NCBI GenBank assembly: GCA_905215645.1
Contig: CAJMQS010000060.1
Coordinates: 1 to 10,160 of the forward strand
From: an uncultured bacterium
GTDB taxonomy: Bacteria; Bacillota; Negativicutes; Acidaminococcales; Acidaminococcaceae
Direction of reading: 5' to 3'
DNA: 10,160 bases
The position numbers and the translations under genes are program-made. Of the stretch, positions 1 to 6,028 are shown in pieces; position 1 is the stretch's first letter; each line of letters opens with the position of its first letter. The notes beneath the pieces are model-generated. The model did not search any database and had not been told where the DNA came from. It saw nothing but the letters and a program-made list of their open reading frames with translations.

Positions 1-14
1 GACTGACGTATGAC
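1..14 (-). repeat. Heptamer repeat, cut by the window edge
   Basis: Read on the minus strand this is GTCATAC followed by GTCAGTC, two 7-base units. The same GTCATAC unit occurs three times in the array at 9976-10010. The array starts 3 bases beyond the trkH hairpin and runs off the left edge, so its full length and any following stem-loop are not visible. The match is short; the call rests on its resemblance to the right-hand array. Confidence 0.45.
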
Positions 15-17
15 GAA

Positions 18-60
18 GGGGTTGTTGCACGTGTGAAAACCATACACGTGCAACAGCCCC
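18..60 (-). terminator. GC-rich hairpin after trkH, probable terminator
   Basis: The arms are 18-34 and 44-60: 17 pairs with one G.T at 22/56, and a 9-base loop. It begins 2 bases after the trkH stop codon, which fits a transcript end. On the minus strand it is followed by TTCG rather than a U tract, so it is not a textbook intrinsic terminator; it may act as a 3'-end stabiliser or a factor-assisted stop. The core GGGGNTGTTGCA is shared with the hairpin at 5438-5468. Confidence 0.6.
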
Positions 61-62
61 AT

Positions 63-1505
63 TCAATGTTTCGTCCAGGTCCTGGGATAGAACAGGATCA
101 GCATGGGCAAAAGTTCCAACCGGCCGGCCAGCATATCGAAGATCAGGACCAGTTTGGACAGATGGCTGTAGTCGTAGAAGTTCCTGGTAGGGCCTACTCC
201 GGCCAGGCCGGGACCGATGTTGTTCAGGGTAGCAGCTACGGCGGTGAAGTTGGTCTCAAAACTGAATCCGTCCAGGCTCACCACCAGGATGGACAGGAAG
301 AAGATCAGGAAATAGGTAATCAGGAAGATGTAGATGGAAGTCAGCACCTTGCTGTCCACGGTCTTCCCGTCCATGCGCATCCGCTGGACCCCGTGGGGAT
401 GGAGTACCTGGCCCAGTTCCAGGAAGATGGATTTGCAGGTCAGGACCACCCGGCTCACCTTCACCCCGCCGCCAGTACTGCCGGCGCAGGCCCCTACTAC
501 CATCAGGAGCACCAGGATGAACTTGGAAAAGCTGGGCCACAGGTCGAAATCCACGGTGCTGTAGCCGGTGGTGGTCATGATGCTCCCCACCTGGAAGAAG
601 GACGCCCGCAGGGTTTCTTCCAAGGTATCGAACCGGTCCCGGATCTGCCAGGCAATGGCCAGACCGGAAGCCAGGATGATGCCGATATAGGCCCGGACTT
701 CTTCCATGGCAAAGGCTTCCCGGAAGCGACTGATGAGGAACAGATAATAGAAGCCGAAATTGACCCCGAAGGCAATCATGAACAAGGTGATGATCCACTG
801 CTGGATGGGGGTGTAGCTGGCGCAGCTGTCATTGAGGATGCCGAATCCCCCGGTGCCGGCGGTGCCGAAGGTGATGCACAGGTTATGGAACCAGTTCATG
901 CCGGTGAGGGCCAGGAGGGCAATCATCAAAAGGGTCATGCCCAGGTAGATCTTATACAATACGATGGCAGTATTCCGCACCCGGGGAACGAATTTGGATA
1001 CATCCGGGCCGGGGCTTTCCGCCTTCATCAAGTTCATCTGGGTGCCGCCCCGGTTGGGAGGGACCAACATCAGGATGAACACCAGCACCCCCATGCCGCC
1101 GATCCAGTGGGAGAAACTCCGCCAGAACAGGGAGGTGTGGGACAGGGCCTCTACGTCTCCCAGGATGGAAGAACCGGTGGTGGTGAAGCCGGAAACAATT
1201 TCGAACACCGCATCCACATAGCAGGGAATCTCTCCGGTGACCACAAAGGGAATGGCCCCGTAAAGGCTGAGCAGGACCCAGGACAGCCCCACAGCCACGA
1301 ACCCTTCCCGCTGGTAGATGGCCTTGTTGGCGATTTTCCGCCGGCCGGTGAGGAAGCCCAGGGCAATGGCCAGGACCGCCAGAGCGAAATACACCATGCC
1401 CTGATCTTCCCGGTAAATGAGGGAGATGATGACGGGCAGCATCATCAAGGTGCCTTCGGTACAGAGGATCCAAGAGAGCACCTGCCCGATCACAGGATAA
1501 TTCAT
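63..1505 (-). CDS. trkH: Trk potassium uptake membrane subunit TrkH
   Basis: This is the ion-conducting subunit of a Trk/Ktr-type K+ transporter in the cytoplasmic membrane, gated by TrkA. The 480-residue protein is strongly hydrophobic and has the four pore repeats of the family, each with a filter glycine. Approximate positions are TTTGSS at 108-113, TAGTGGFG at 215-222, TTTGYS at 311-316 and NNIGPG at 428-433. The conserved GSTGGGVKVSR segment near 342-352 follows the third pore. Start choice: an ATG at 1514 lies only 1 base from the AGGAG (1516-1520), whereas the ATG at 1505 has a 10-base spacer, so I use 1505; the longer form adds three residues. The ribosome site abuts the trkA stop codon and the gap to trkA is 15 bases, so the genes are co-transcribed and probably translationally coupled. 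The length is normal for the family. Confidence 0.95.
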   Translation of the reverse strand: MNYPVIGQVLSWILCTEGTLMMLPVIISLIYREDQGMVYFALAVLAIALGFLTGRRKIANKAIYQREGFVAVGLSWVLLSLYGAIPFVVTGEIPCYVDAVFEIVSGFTTTGSSILGDVEALSHTSLFWRSFSHWIGGMGVLVFILMLVPPNRGGTQMNLMKAESPGPDVSKFVPRVRNTAIVLYKIYLGMTLLMIALLALTGMNWFHNLCITFGTAGTGGFGILNDSCASYTPIQQWIITLFMIAFGVNFGFYYLFLISRFREAFAMEEVRAYIGIILASGLAIAWQIRDRFDTLEETLRASFFQVGSIMTTTGYSTVDFDLWPSFSKFILVLLMVVGACAGSTGGGVKVSRVVLTCKSIFLELGQVLHPHGVQRMRMDGKTVDSKVLTSIYIFLITYFLIFFLSILVVSLDGFSFETNFTAVAATLNNIGPGLAGVGPTRNFYDYSHLSKLVLIFDMLAGRLELLPMLILFYPRTWTKH

Positions 1506-1520
1506 AGAAGTCATGCTCCT

Positions 1521-2876
1521 TTATGCCAGGATGTTTTCAATATCATGGAAGCCCAGATTGGTGGTGACCACAATCACCGTATCCCCCACCTGGAAGGCGT
1601 CCTGCCCTCCGGGGATGATCAGCTTCCCTTCCCGGACGATGCCGGCGATCAGCACATTCTTTTTGATCTGCATTTCCGCCAGTTTGGGACCGATGATGGG
1701 AGATTCCTTATCCAGCAGGAACTCCAGGGCTTCCACTCTTCCGTTCATGAGCCGGTACAGGGTTTCTACGTTGGATTCCATGCTGTTGCCGGCAGCCCGG
1801 ACGTACTGGACGATCTGCTGAGCAGTGAGTTCCTTGGGGTTCACGATGCTGTCAAGCTGGAGCCCTTCGATCACGTCCCCGAAATCCACATGGTTCACTT
1901 TGGTGACCACTTTCTTCCCCATATGCTTCAAGGCGTATAGGGAAAGGATGGCGTTCACTTCGTCCATACCGGTACAGGCCACGAAGCCGTCCATGCTTTC
2001 CAAGTGCTCTTCTTTCAGCAGTTCTTCCTCGGTGCCGTCTCCGCAGTCGATGGTGGCACCGGGAAGGGCTTCCACCAGTTCTTCGCACCGGGCCATATCC
2101 CGTTCGATGATGGTCACATCGGTATGGCTCTTCAGGAGCATCTTGGCCAGATAATAGCTGAGCTGGCCGCCTCCTACGATCATCACGCTCTTGCATTTGT
2201 TGGTGCGGACGCCGATTTTCTTGAAGAAGGCCTGGGCATCCCGGGGCATGGCGATGATGGTGAGGATGTCTCCTTCCTGGATCACCGTATTGCCGTCAGG
2301 GACCAGGATATTGCTGTTCCTTTCGATGATGCACACCAACAAGTTCACGGTCAGGTCAGCGATATCCTTCAGGGAACGGCCGATGAGCACGGAAGAAGCA
2401 GGCACCCGGAACCGGAGCATGTCGATCCGGTCCTTGGCGAAGCTGACGATCTCGATGGCGGAAGGGAAATTCAGCAGCCGGGAGATTTCTTTGGCCGCTT
2501 CCATTTCCGGGTTGATGGTCATGGAAAGGTTCAGGCCCTTCTGGAGGTAGTGGCGCTCGTCGGAATAATGGGGGCTGCGGACCCGGGCGATGGTATGGCA
2601 CTGGCTGTTGTTCAGCTTGGCGATGACGCAGGTAAGCAGGTTCACTTCGTCGCTTTCGGTGACGGCGATGAGCATATCCGTATGTTCCAGATCGGCTTTG
2701 GCCAGGATATTGAAGCTGGAACCGTTGCCCACGATTCCCATTACATCGTAACTGGTGGAGATGTTCCGGATGATGGTGGCATCGGTATCGATCACCGTCA
2801 CATTGTTATTTTCCTGGGCAAGCTGGGAAATGATGCTGCGCCCCACTTTCCCGCAGCCTACAACTATGATTTGCAT
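1521..2876 (-). CDS. trkA: Trk potassium uptake regulatory subunit TrkA
   Basis: This is a cytoplasmic nucleotide-binding subunit that controls TrkH. Its 451 residues match the tandem form of the family: RCK_N, TrkA_C, RCK_N, TrkA_C. The first Rossmann fold opens at residue 3 with IVVGCGKVGRSI (GxGxxG), followed by the acidic strand end VTVIDTD near 27-33. The second opens near residue 231 with MIVGGGQLSYYLAK, followed by VTIIERD. Two Rossmann halves suggest NAD(H) or a related nucleotide as ligand, by family knowledge. The ATG at 2876 has an AAAGGAG 8 bases upstream. It is the first gene of the trkA-trkH operon. The upstream 400 bases are repeats, with only one weak promoter candidate. Confidence 0.95.
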   Translation of the reverse strand: MQIIVVGCGKVGRSIISQLAQENNNVTVIDTDATIIRNISTSYDVMGIVGNGSSFNILAKADLEHTDMLIAVTESDEVNLLTCVIAKLNNSQCHTIARVRSPHYSDERHYLQKGLNLSMTINPEMEAAKEISRLLNFPSAIEIVSFAKDRIDMLRFRVPASSVLIGRSLKDIADLTVNLLVCIIERNSNILVPDGNTVIQEGDILTIIAMPRDAQAFFKKIGVRTNKCKSVMIVGGGQLSYYLAKMLLKSHTDVTIIERDMARCEELVEALPGATIDCGDGTEEELLKEEHLESMDGFVACTGMDEVNAILSLYALKHMGKKVVTKVNHVDFGDVIEGLQLDSIVNPKELTAQQIVQYVRAAGNSMESNVETLYRLMNGRVEALEFLLDKESPIIGPKLAEMQIKKNVLIAGIVREGKLIIPGGQDAFQVGDTVIVVTTNLGFHDIENILA

Positions 2877-2911
2877 AATAGGAACTCCTTTTGTAAGGGG
2901 CTGACACCCCT

Positions 2912-2994
2912 GGTCTCGGGTCTCGGGTCCTCGAGTCTCGGGCCCCTGGACAGAACTTGTCCTTCGTCCAAGTTCTTATGAGCGTATAAAAACC
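2912..2994 (+). repeat. Dispersed structured repeat, copy A
   Basis: Units read GGTCTCG, GGTCTCG, GGTCCTCG (8 bases), AGTCTCG and GGCCCCT. Then comes GGAC, a stem AGAACTTG (2952-2959) pairing with CAAGTTCT (2969-2976) around a 9-base loop, and the tail TATGAGCGTATAAAAACC. It shares its architecture with copies B-F but has its own heptamer. It lies just upstream of trkA and points away from it. Confidence 0.7.
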
Positions 2995-2995
2995 G

Positions 2996-3209
2996 TAGGG
3001 ACCTCACGCTGGGAGGCCCGCTAAATCCAGAAACGCGGCGGCGTTTGGCTGGGATGGAATATCCCTCCGGAAGGCCGGGACGGGCTTGCCTTTGGCGAGC
3101 CCCTACGGGCGTTGGTGCCGGACCATCGGCAAACAGTCCCAACAGCCGCCTGCAACGGCGTAGGGGCGTGCCGCAGGCCCGCCCTTCCCTGGCCTCCCAG
3201 AGGGCCTCT
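2996..3209. repeat. Nested palindromic repeat island
   Basis: No gene is supported here. Outer arms CTGGGAGGCC (3009-3018) and GGCCTCCCAG (3191-3200) are perfect complements. Inside are two GC-rich hairpins. One is 3082-3090 with 3094-3102 (9 pairs, one wobble). The other is 3164-3172 with 3176-3184 (one mismatch). They are linked by inverted copies of CCCCTACGNCGTTG at about 3100-3114 and 3153-3166. This looks like two inverted copies of one palindromic repeat inside a larger inverted repeat. No transposase is visible. Confidence 0.55.
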
Positions 3210-3223
3210 TATTAATCTCCTCT

Positions 3224-3252
3224 ACTATACACCAGCCGCCGAAAAAAATCCA
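3224..3252 (-). promoter_or_regulatory. Weak candidate promoter toward trkA
   Basis: On the minus strand TGGATT (-35-like, 3247-3252), a 17-base spacer with TG just before the -10, and TATAGT (3224-3229). The -10 is good and the -35 poor. If used, it would give trkA a leader of about 340 bases running through the palindromic island and across repeat A in antisense. It is the only reasonable trkA promoter I found. Confidence 0.3.
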
Positions 3253-3284
3253 CAGTTTTGTTACATTCCGTACAGTGCACTTGA

Positions 3285-3842
3285 TCACTTTTTCTTTTGC
3301 TTTCCCTTGGATTTCCTTTTCGAAGGCGGCTGAGGGGCGGGAGCATTCCCTTGGAGCCTCTTTTCCACCCCTTTGGCCAGGAAAAGGCCCAGGATCCCGG
3401 TGGCCAGCTGGAGGGGCAGGAACAGGGCCAATGTTTTGCTGATGGCGGCCCAGGGCAGCTGGAGGAGATGGAGGGCCCCCACCATGCCGATGCCCAGCAC
3501 CACCGCTTTCCCCAGGGGAGCCCCCAGGAAAAGGACCGGACCCCGGGTAAAGCTGCGGGTCAGTTCCACGTACATGCCGTTCCCCAGGGCAATCACCGGG
3601 ACCACAGGACCCAGGATATGGCCCTGGAAAAAGGCGATGACCGCCAAGGCCACGCAGATGACCCAGGCCAGGAGCCGGGTAGTGTACCGGCCCGCCAGCA
3701 CCAGGACGGCGTTCACCAGGGTACCGATGAGGAGGGTCATGACAGGGACGGGCAGAGGCAGCACCAGCCGGAGCTGCTGGCTGAGGGCCCCGATGGCCAG
3801 GAGCAGGGCACCCCGCACCAGAAGACGGAGAGAATGGGACAT
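3285..3842 (-). CDS. Small integral membrane protein, unknown function
   Basis: I do not recognise this gene with certainty. The 185-residue product has about five or six hydrophobic segments: roughly residues 6-22, 25-48, 52-75, 80-90, 100-125 and 130-155. It ends in a very basic, probably cytoplasmic tail rich in Lys, Arg and Gln. Size and layout resemble the substrate-binding S components of ECF vitamin transporters, but I see no diagnostic S-component motif and no ECF ATPase genes nearby, so that is only a guess. The frame is open upstream to 3929, but the ATG at 3842 is preferred: AAAGGAG lies 8 bases upstream and a promoter sits further up at 3885-3913. The 3' end overlaps no gene and has no clear terminator. 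Confidence 0.75.
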   Translation of the reverse strand: MSHSLRLLVRGALLLAIGALSQQLRLVLPLPVPVMTLLIGTLVNAVLVLAGRYTTRLLAWVICVALAVIAFFQGHILGPVVPVIALGNGMYVELTRSFTRGPVLFLGAPLGKAVVLGIGMVGALHLLQLPWAAISKTLALFLPLQLATGILGLFLAKGVEKRLQGNAPAPQPPSKRKSKGKQKKK

Positions 3843-3884
3843 GGGATCGGCTCCTTTCTGTTTAAGTGCAGACATTCTGAACCT

Positions 3885-3913
3885 ATTGTAATCAGCCGGA
3901 CGAAAAAAGGCAA
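3885..3913 (-). promoter_or_regulatory. Probable sigma-A promoter for the 3285-3842 gene
   Basis: On the minus strand TTGCCT (3908-3913), a 17-base spacer, then TACAAT (3885-3890), about 43 bases upstream of the chosen start codon. The spacing is ideal and both hexamers are near consensus. It supports the downstream ATG at 3842, since the longer frame would begin upstream of this promoter. Confidence 0.6.
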
Positions 3914-3930
3914 GATAGACGGGATTCAAG

Positions 3931-4018
3931 AATCAGAAGTCGGAAGTCGGGAGTCTGAAGTCGGAAGCCTCTGGATAGAACCTGTCCCCTAGCCAGGTTC
4001 TTCTGAAGATGTAAAACC
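3931..4018 (+). repeat. Dispersed structured repeat, copy B
   Basis: Six in-phase 7-base units: AATCAGA, AGTCGGA, AGTCGGG, AGTCTGA, AGTCGGA and AGCCTCT. Next come GGAT and a perfect 8-pair stem AGAACCTG (3977-3984) with CAGGTTCT (3994-4001) around a 9-base loop. The tail is TCTGAAGATGTAAAACC. It lies in the divergent spacer, outside the promoters of both flanking genes, and is one of the cleanest copies. Confidence 0.75.
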
Positions 4019-4038
4019 CAGGGCCCAGAAAATGAGGG

Positions 4039-4067
4039 TTGAGAATCCTGGCGCTGGTCTTTATAAT
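4039..4067 (+). promoter_or_regulatory. Strong sigma-A promoter for the acyltransferase gene
   Basis: TTGAGA (4039-4044), a 17-base spacer and a perfect TATAAT (4062-4067). Transcription would start near 4074, giving a leader of about 75 bases that holds the hairpin at 4090-4114 and the AAAGGAG ribosome site at 4135-4141. Confidence 0.75.
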
Positions 4068-4089
4068 AGATAAGATAGATTCATTTCAA

Positions 4090-4114
4090 TACCGCAGGGT
4101 TCGTCCCTGCGGTA
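4090..4114 (+). promoter_or_regulatory. Leader hairpin upstream of the acyltransferase gene
   Basis: A perfect 10-pair stem, TACCGCAGGG (4090-4099) with CCCTGCGGTA (4105-4114), around a 5-base TTCGT loop. It lies inside the predicted leader, about 16 bases downstream of the likely transcription start and 20 bases before the ribosome site. No U tract follows, so it is not an intrinsic terminator. It could stabilise the mRNA 5' end or be a protein-binding site; the sequence does not decide. Confidence 0.5.
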
Positions 4115-4147
4115 CCCATATTCCGATAAATCATAAAGGAGCTTTCT

Positions 4148-5224
4148 GTGAAACAGCGCAATCTTGTATTCGATAACCTCCGAGGCCTCTGCATGCTGGG
4201 TGTCATTGCCATCCATGTGGGAAGCATGGCGGTAAGCGACGCCGTGGCTTCTCCTTTTCTGGTGCTCATCACTAATATCCTGAGCCGTTACAGCGTACCG
4301 GTCTTCTTTTTCATCTCCGGTTACGGGCTGTTCTACAGCAAGCCTCTGGAAGAACCGCTCCAGTACGGGAGCTTTGTGAAGAAACGAATGAAAAGCATCG
4401 GACGGCCTTACTTGTTGGCCTCTCTGTTCTATCTGTGCTATTATGCTCTGCTAAACCGAGATGCCAGCGTATTGGATCCTTCCAACATCATGTTTTCCCT
4501 GTTCTTCGGCACTGCCCAGTACCACATCTATTTTCTGGTGATCCTGATTTGGTTCTACCTGCTATTCCCCCTGTGGCGGGTTCTGATGGGAGGAATGGAA
4601 AAAATCGGTTTGAAACTGGCCTTGCCTTTGTTGTTTGTGGCCCAAGTGCTGCTGTTCGAGGGGAATTTCCGGTTCTGGACTTATCCCAACTGGATTGCTT
4701 CCAGCCCGACCCTGCTGAACCTGTGCAATTATCGGCTGAACTATTTTCCTTTCTTCTACTTGTTCATCTTTATGCTGGGGGGTGTGATTGCCCGCCATTA
4801 TGACAAATTCCGGCAGCTGATTACCCAACGGAAGGTCCTGCTGACGGCATTCTTTGCCGCTAGCGCCGGATTCAACACCTGGCTTTTTTACCGGTGGACC
4901 TTCAAATGGCAGATGCCCTATGAAAACACGGTGAACTACCTTCAGCAACTTAGCCTGCCCGGGCTGGTATACACCATTGCATCCGTACTGTTTTTCAGCA
5001 TGGTGATCCAAAGCGGTCATTATCCCCTGAAAAAAGCCTTGAAGAGCATGAGTGACCGTTCCTTCGTAATCTACCTGATCCATCCGGTGTTCATCGATCA
5101 GCTGGAATATGTACTGAACCGGACCATAGGGATCCAGCATGTACCCATGGAAGCCTTCTATCTGTCGGTACTCCTGTTGTCCTGGGGAGTTGCGGAGATG
5201 TGGCATCGGTGGAGACAGAGATAG
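4148..5224 (+). CDS. Acyltransferase 3 family membrane protein
   Basis: This 358-residue polytopic protein fits the Acyltransferase_3 (OafA/OatA-like) family, whose members O-acylate cell-surface sugars or other exported substrates from the membrane. The family start pattern is present: D9-N-L-R12-G13, then the His at about 23 in VIAIHV. Then come PVFFFISGYGLF (51-62), a basic cytoplasmic stretch KKRMKSIGRPYLL, the HIYFLVILIWFYLLFPLW segment (126-143), and YLIHPVF near the end. About ten membrane segments are expected. It has no SGNH esterase domain, so it is the short form; the substrate cannot be told. The start is GTG at 4148, with AAAGGAG 6 bases upstream. It has its own promoter and is monocistronic. 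Its GC content looks lower than that of the neighbouring metabolic genes. The stop TAG overlaps the first heptamer of repeat C. Confidence 0.85.
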   Translation: MKQRNLVFDNLRGLCMLGVIAIHVGSMAVSDAVASPFLVLITNILSRYSVPVFFFISGYGLFYSKPLEEPLQYGSFVKKRMKSIGRPYLLASLFYLCYYALLNRDASVLDPSNIMFSLFFGTAQYHIYFLVILIWFYLLFPLWRVLMGGMEKIGLKLALPLLFVAQVLLFEGNFRFWTYPNWIASSPTLLNLCNYRLNYFPFFYLFIFMLGGVIARHYDKFRQLITQRKVLLTAFFAASAGFNTWLFYRWTFKWQMPYENTVNYLQQLSLPGLVYTIASVLFFSMVIQSGHYPLKKALKSMSDRSFVIYLIHPVFIDQLEYVLNRTIGIQHVPMEAFYLSVLLLSWGVAEMWHRWRQR

Positions 5225-5308
5225 TCGGGAGCCTAAAGGAAGTCTGAAGTCGGAAGCCTCAGGACAGGATCCGCCTGGCTGGACGGATCCTTTTGATTAT
5301 GTAAAACC
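5223..5308 (+). repeat. Dispersed structured repeat, copy C
   Basis: Units are AGTCGGG, AGCCTAA, AGGA (broken), AGTCTGA, AGTCGGA and AGCCTCA. Next come GGAC and a perfect 8-pair stem AGGATCCG (5266-5273) with CGGATCCT (5284-5291) around a 10-base loop. The tail is TTTGATTATGTAAAACC. The stem followed by TTTT could end the acyltransferase transcript. The first two bases of the repeat complete that gene's TAG stop codon. Confidence 0.75.
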
Positions 5309-5345
5309 AGAATCGGAATCAATCTGAGCGATCATTTCGTCTAAA

Positions 5346-5411
5346 GGTTGTACATATTCAAAGATTTGCATGCAAATTTAACATTCGGCTCCAGACTTCA
5401 GACTCCTGACT
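5346..5411 (-). repeat. Dispersed structured repeat, copy D
   Basis: On the minus strand: AGTCAGG, AGTCTGA, AGTCTGG, AGCCGAA, then TGTTAA, a 14-base palindrome ATTTGCATGCAAAT (5364-5377), and CTTTGAATATGTACAACC. It is a near-direct repeat of copy E, 595 bases away, with the same 66-base length. From the palindrome onward 42 of 48 positions match in my hand alignment. The two copies flank the four-helix-bundle gene. Confidence 0.75.
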
Positions 5412-5437
5412 TGAGCCACTACGCGGCTCTACAGCTA

Positions 5438-5468
5438 GGGGGTGTTGCAAGCAACGTGCAACACCCCC
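5438..5468 (-). terminator. GC-rich hairpin after the four-helix-bundle gene
   Basis: A perfect 12-pair stem, GGGGGTGTTGCA (5438-5449) with TGCAACACCCCC (5457-5468), and a 7-base loop. It starts 1 base after the stop codon of the minus-strand gene. The T-rich run (CTTTATTT) is on its plus-strand 3' side, so as an intrinsic terminator it would work better on plus-strand transcripts coming from the acyltransferase. It may serve both directions. It shares its core with the hairpin after trkH. Confidence 0.6.
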
Positions 5469-5469
5469 T

Positions 5470-5829
5470 TTATTTCTGTTTTAAACTTTCAATCAATCCG
5501 GTCAGGCATCTGCTTACTTCAATACACAAGCTGCAGACTTTATCTCTTTTCTCCTTTGTTAGATACCCTCTGGCTTCACTGAATAAAATCTGTGTATCCA
5601 ATTCAGCACAGGACCCTCTGGCAATCAATAAGAAACGGACAAATTCCCGGTCACTGCTGCGAGCTCTTCCTTCTGCAATATTGCTGGGGATAGAAACTGC
5701 CGCCCGCCGCATCTGATCGACCAAGCCAAAATTTTCTTTCGATGGATAAGTTTCTGTAACGTCGTAAATGTAATTGGCTAACTGCATGCTTTTCTGCCAT
5801 ACAATAAGTTTTTTGTGCAAATATTCCAT
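5470..5829 (-). CDS. S23/four-helix-bundle family protein
   Basis: The 119-residue product matches the four-helix-bundle family (S23-like, TIGR02436), known from intervening sequences in 23S rRNA genes and as scattered single genes; its function is unknown. Family marks are LIVWQKSMQLANYIYDVT (8-25), then FGLVDQMRRAAVSIPSNIAEG (34-54) and FVRFLLIARGSCAELDTQ (63-80). It is predicted to be all alpha-helical and soluble. The length is typical and no frame disruption is seen. The ATG at 5829 has an AGGAG about 7 bases upstream. Codons are AT-richer than in the neighbouring genes, and two 66-base repeats flank the gene at 5346-5411 and 5941-6006, so acquisition by transfer is plausible. I found no clear promoter. 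Confidence 0.9.
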   Translation of the reverse strand: MEYLHKKLIVWQKSMQLANYIYDVTETYPSKENFGLVDQMRRAAVSIPSNIAEGRARSSDREFVRFLLIARGSCAELDTQILFSEARGYLTKEKRDKVCSLCIEVSRCLTGLIESLKQK

Positions 5830-5884
5830 ATTGAAACTCCTGCTGCATCCCTTTATTCATTTTCTCCAGGCTAATCGGAGTTAT

Positions 5885-5923
5885 GCAGACCTGAATGACC
5901 CTATTGCCTACACCCAGGTCTGC
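5885..5923. other. Inverted repeat upstream of the four-helix-bundle gene
   Basis: GCAGACCTG (5885-5893) and CAGGTCTGC (5915-5923) are perfect 9-base complements around a 21-base centre. No T run follows on the minus strand. It lies between repeat E and the small gene, in what would be that gene's leader or operator region. Its role is not clear. Confidence 0.4.
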
Positions 5924-5940
5924 TGTTTCTCCACGGTACT

Positions 5941-6006
5941 GGTTGACATCTTCAAAAAATTTGCCTGCAAATTTATCCTTCGGCTTCTGACTTCAGACTC
6001 CCGACT
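5941..6006 (-). repeat. Dispersed structured repeat, copy E (possible pyk terminator)
   Basis: On the minus strand: AGTCGGG, AGTCTGA, AGTCAGA, AGCCGAA, then GGATAA. The stem is AAATTTG (5974-5968) with CAAATTT (5963-5957) around CAGG, followed by TTT and the tail GAAGATGTCAACC. It starts 22 bases after the pyk stop codon. The AT-rich stem plus T run could serve as a weak terminator of the etf-pyk region. Confidence 0.75.
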
Positions 6007-6028
6007 CGTAAGCCCTGCTCCGCACCAA

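Noticed and set aside
33..1940. Long open frame on the plus strand, 635 codons, opposite trkH and trkA
   Set aside because: It is the antisense of two clear genes. The product is rich in His, Gln, Gly and Asp with no recognisable domain, as expected from the mirrored codon bias of GC-rich genes.
2004..2981. Plus-strand open frame opposite trkA, 325 codons
   Set aside because: Antisense shadow of trkA that also runs into repeat A; no family features.
2864..3288. Two small minus-strand frames in the spacer upstream of trkA
   Set aside because: They translate the repeat A and palindrome island sequence, are rich in Pro, Gly and Arg, and resemble no known protein.
3931..3972. CRISPR-like array
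   Set aside because: The units are 7 bases and contiguous, with no spacers, and no cas gene is nearby.
4090..4114. Possible tRNA T-arm (GGGTTCGTCCC)
   Set aside because: The loop is 5 bases rather than 7, the stem runs to 10 pairs, and no other cloverleaf arms are found.
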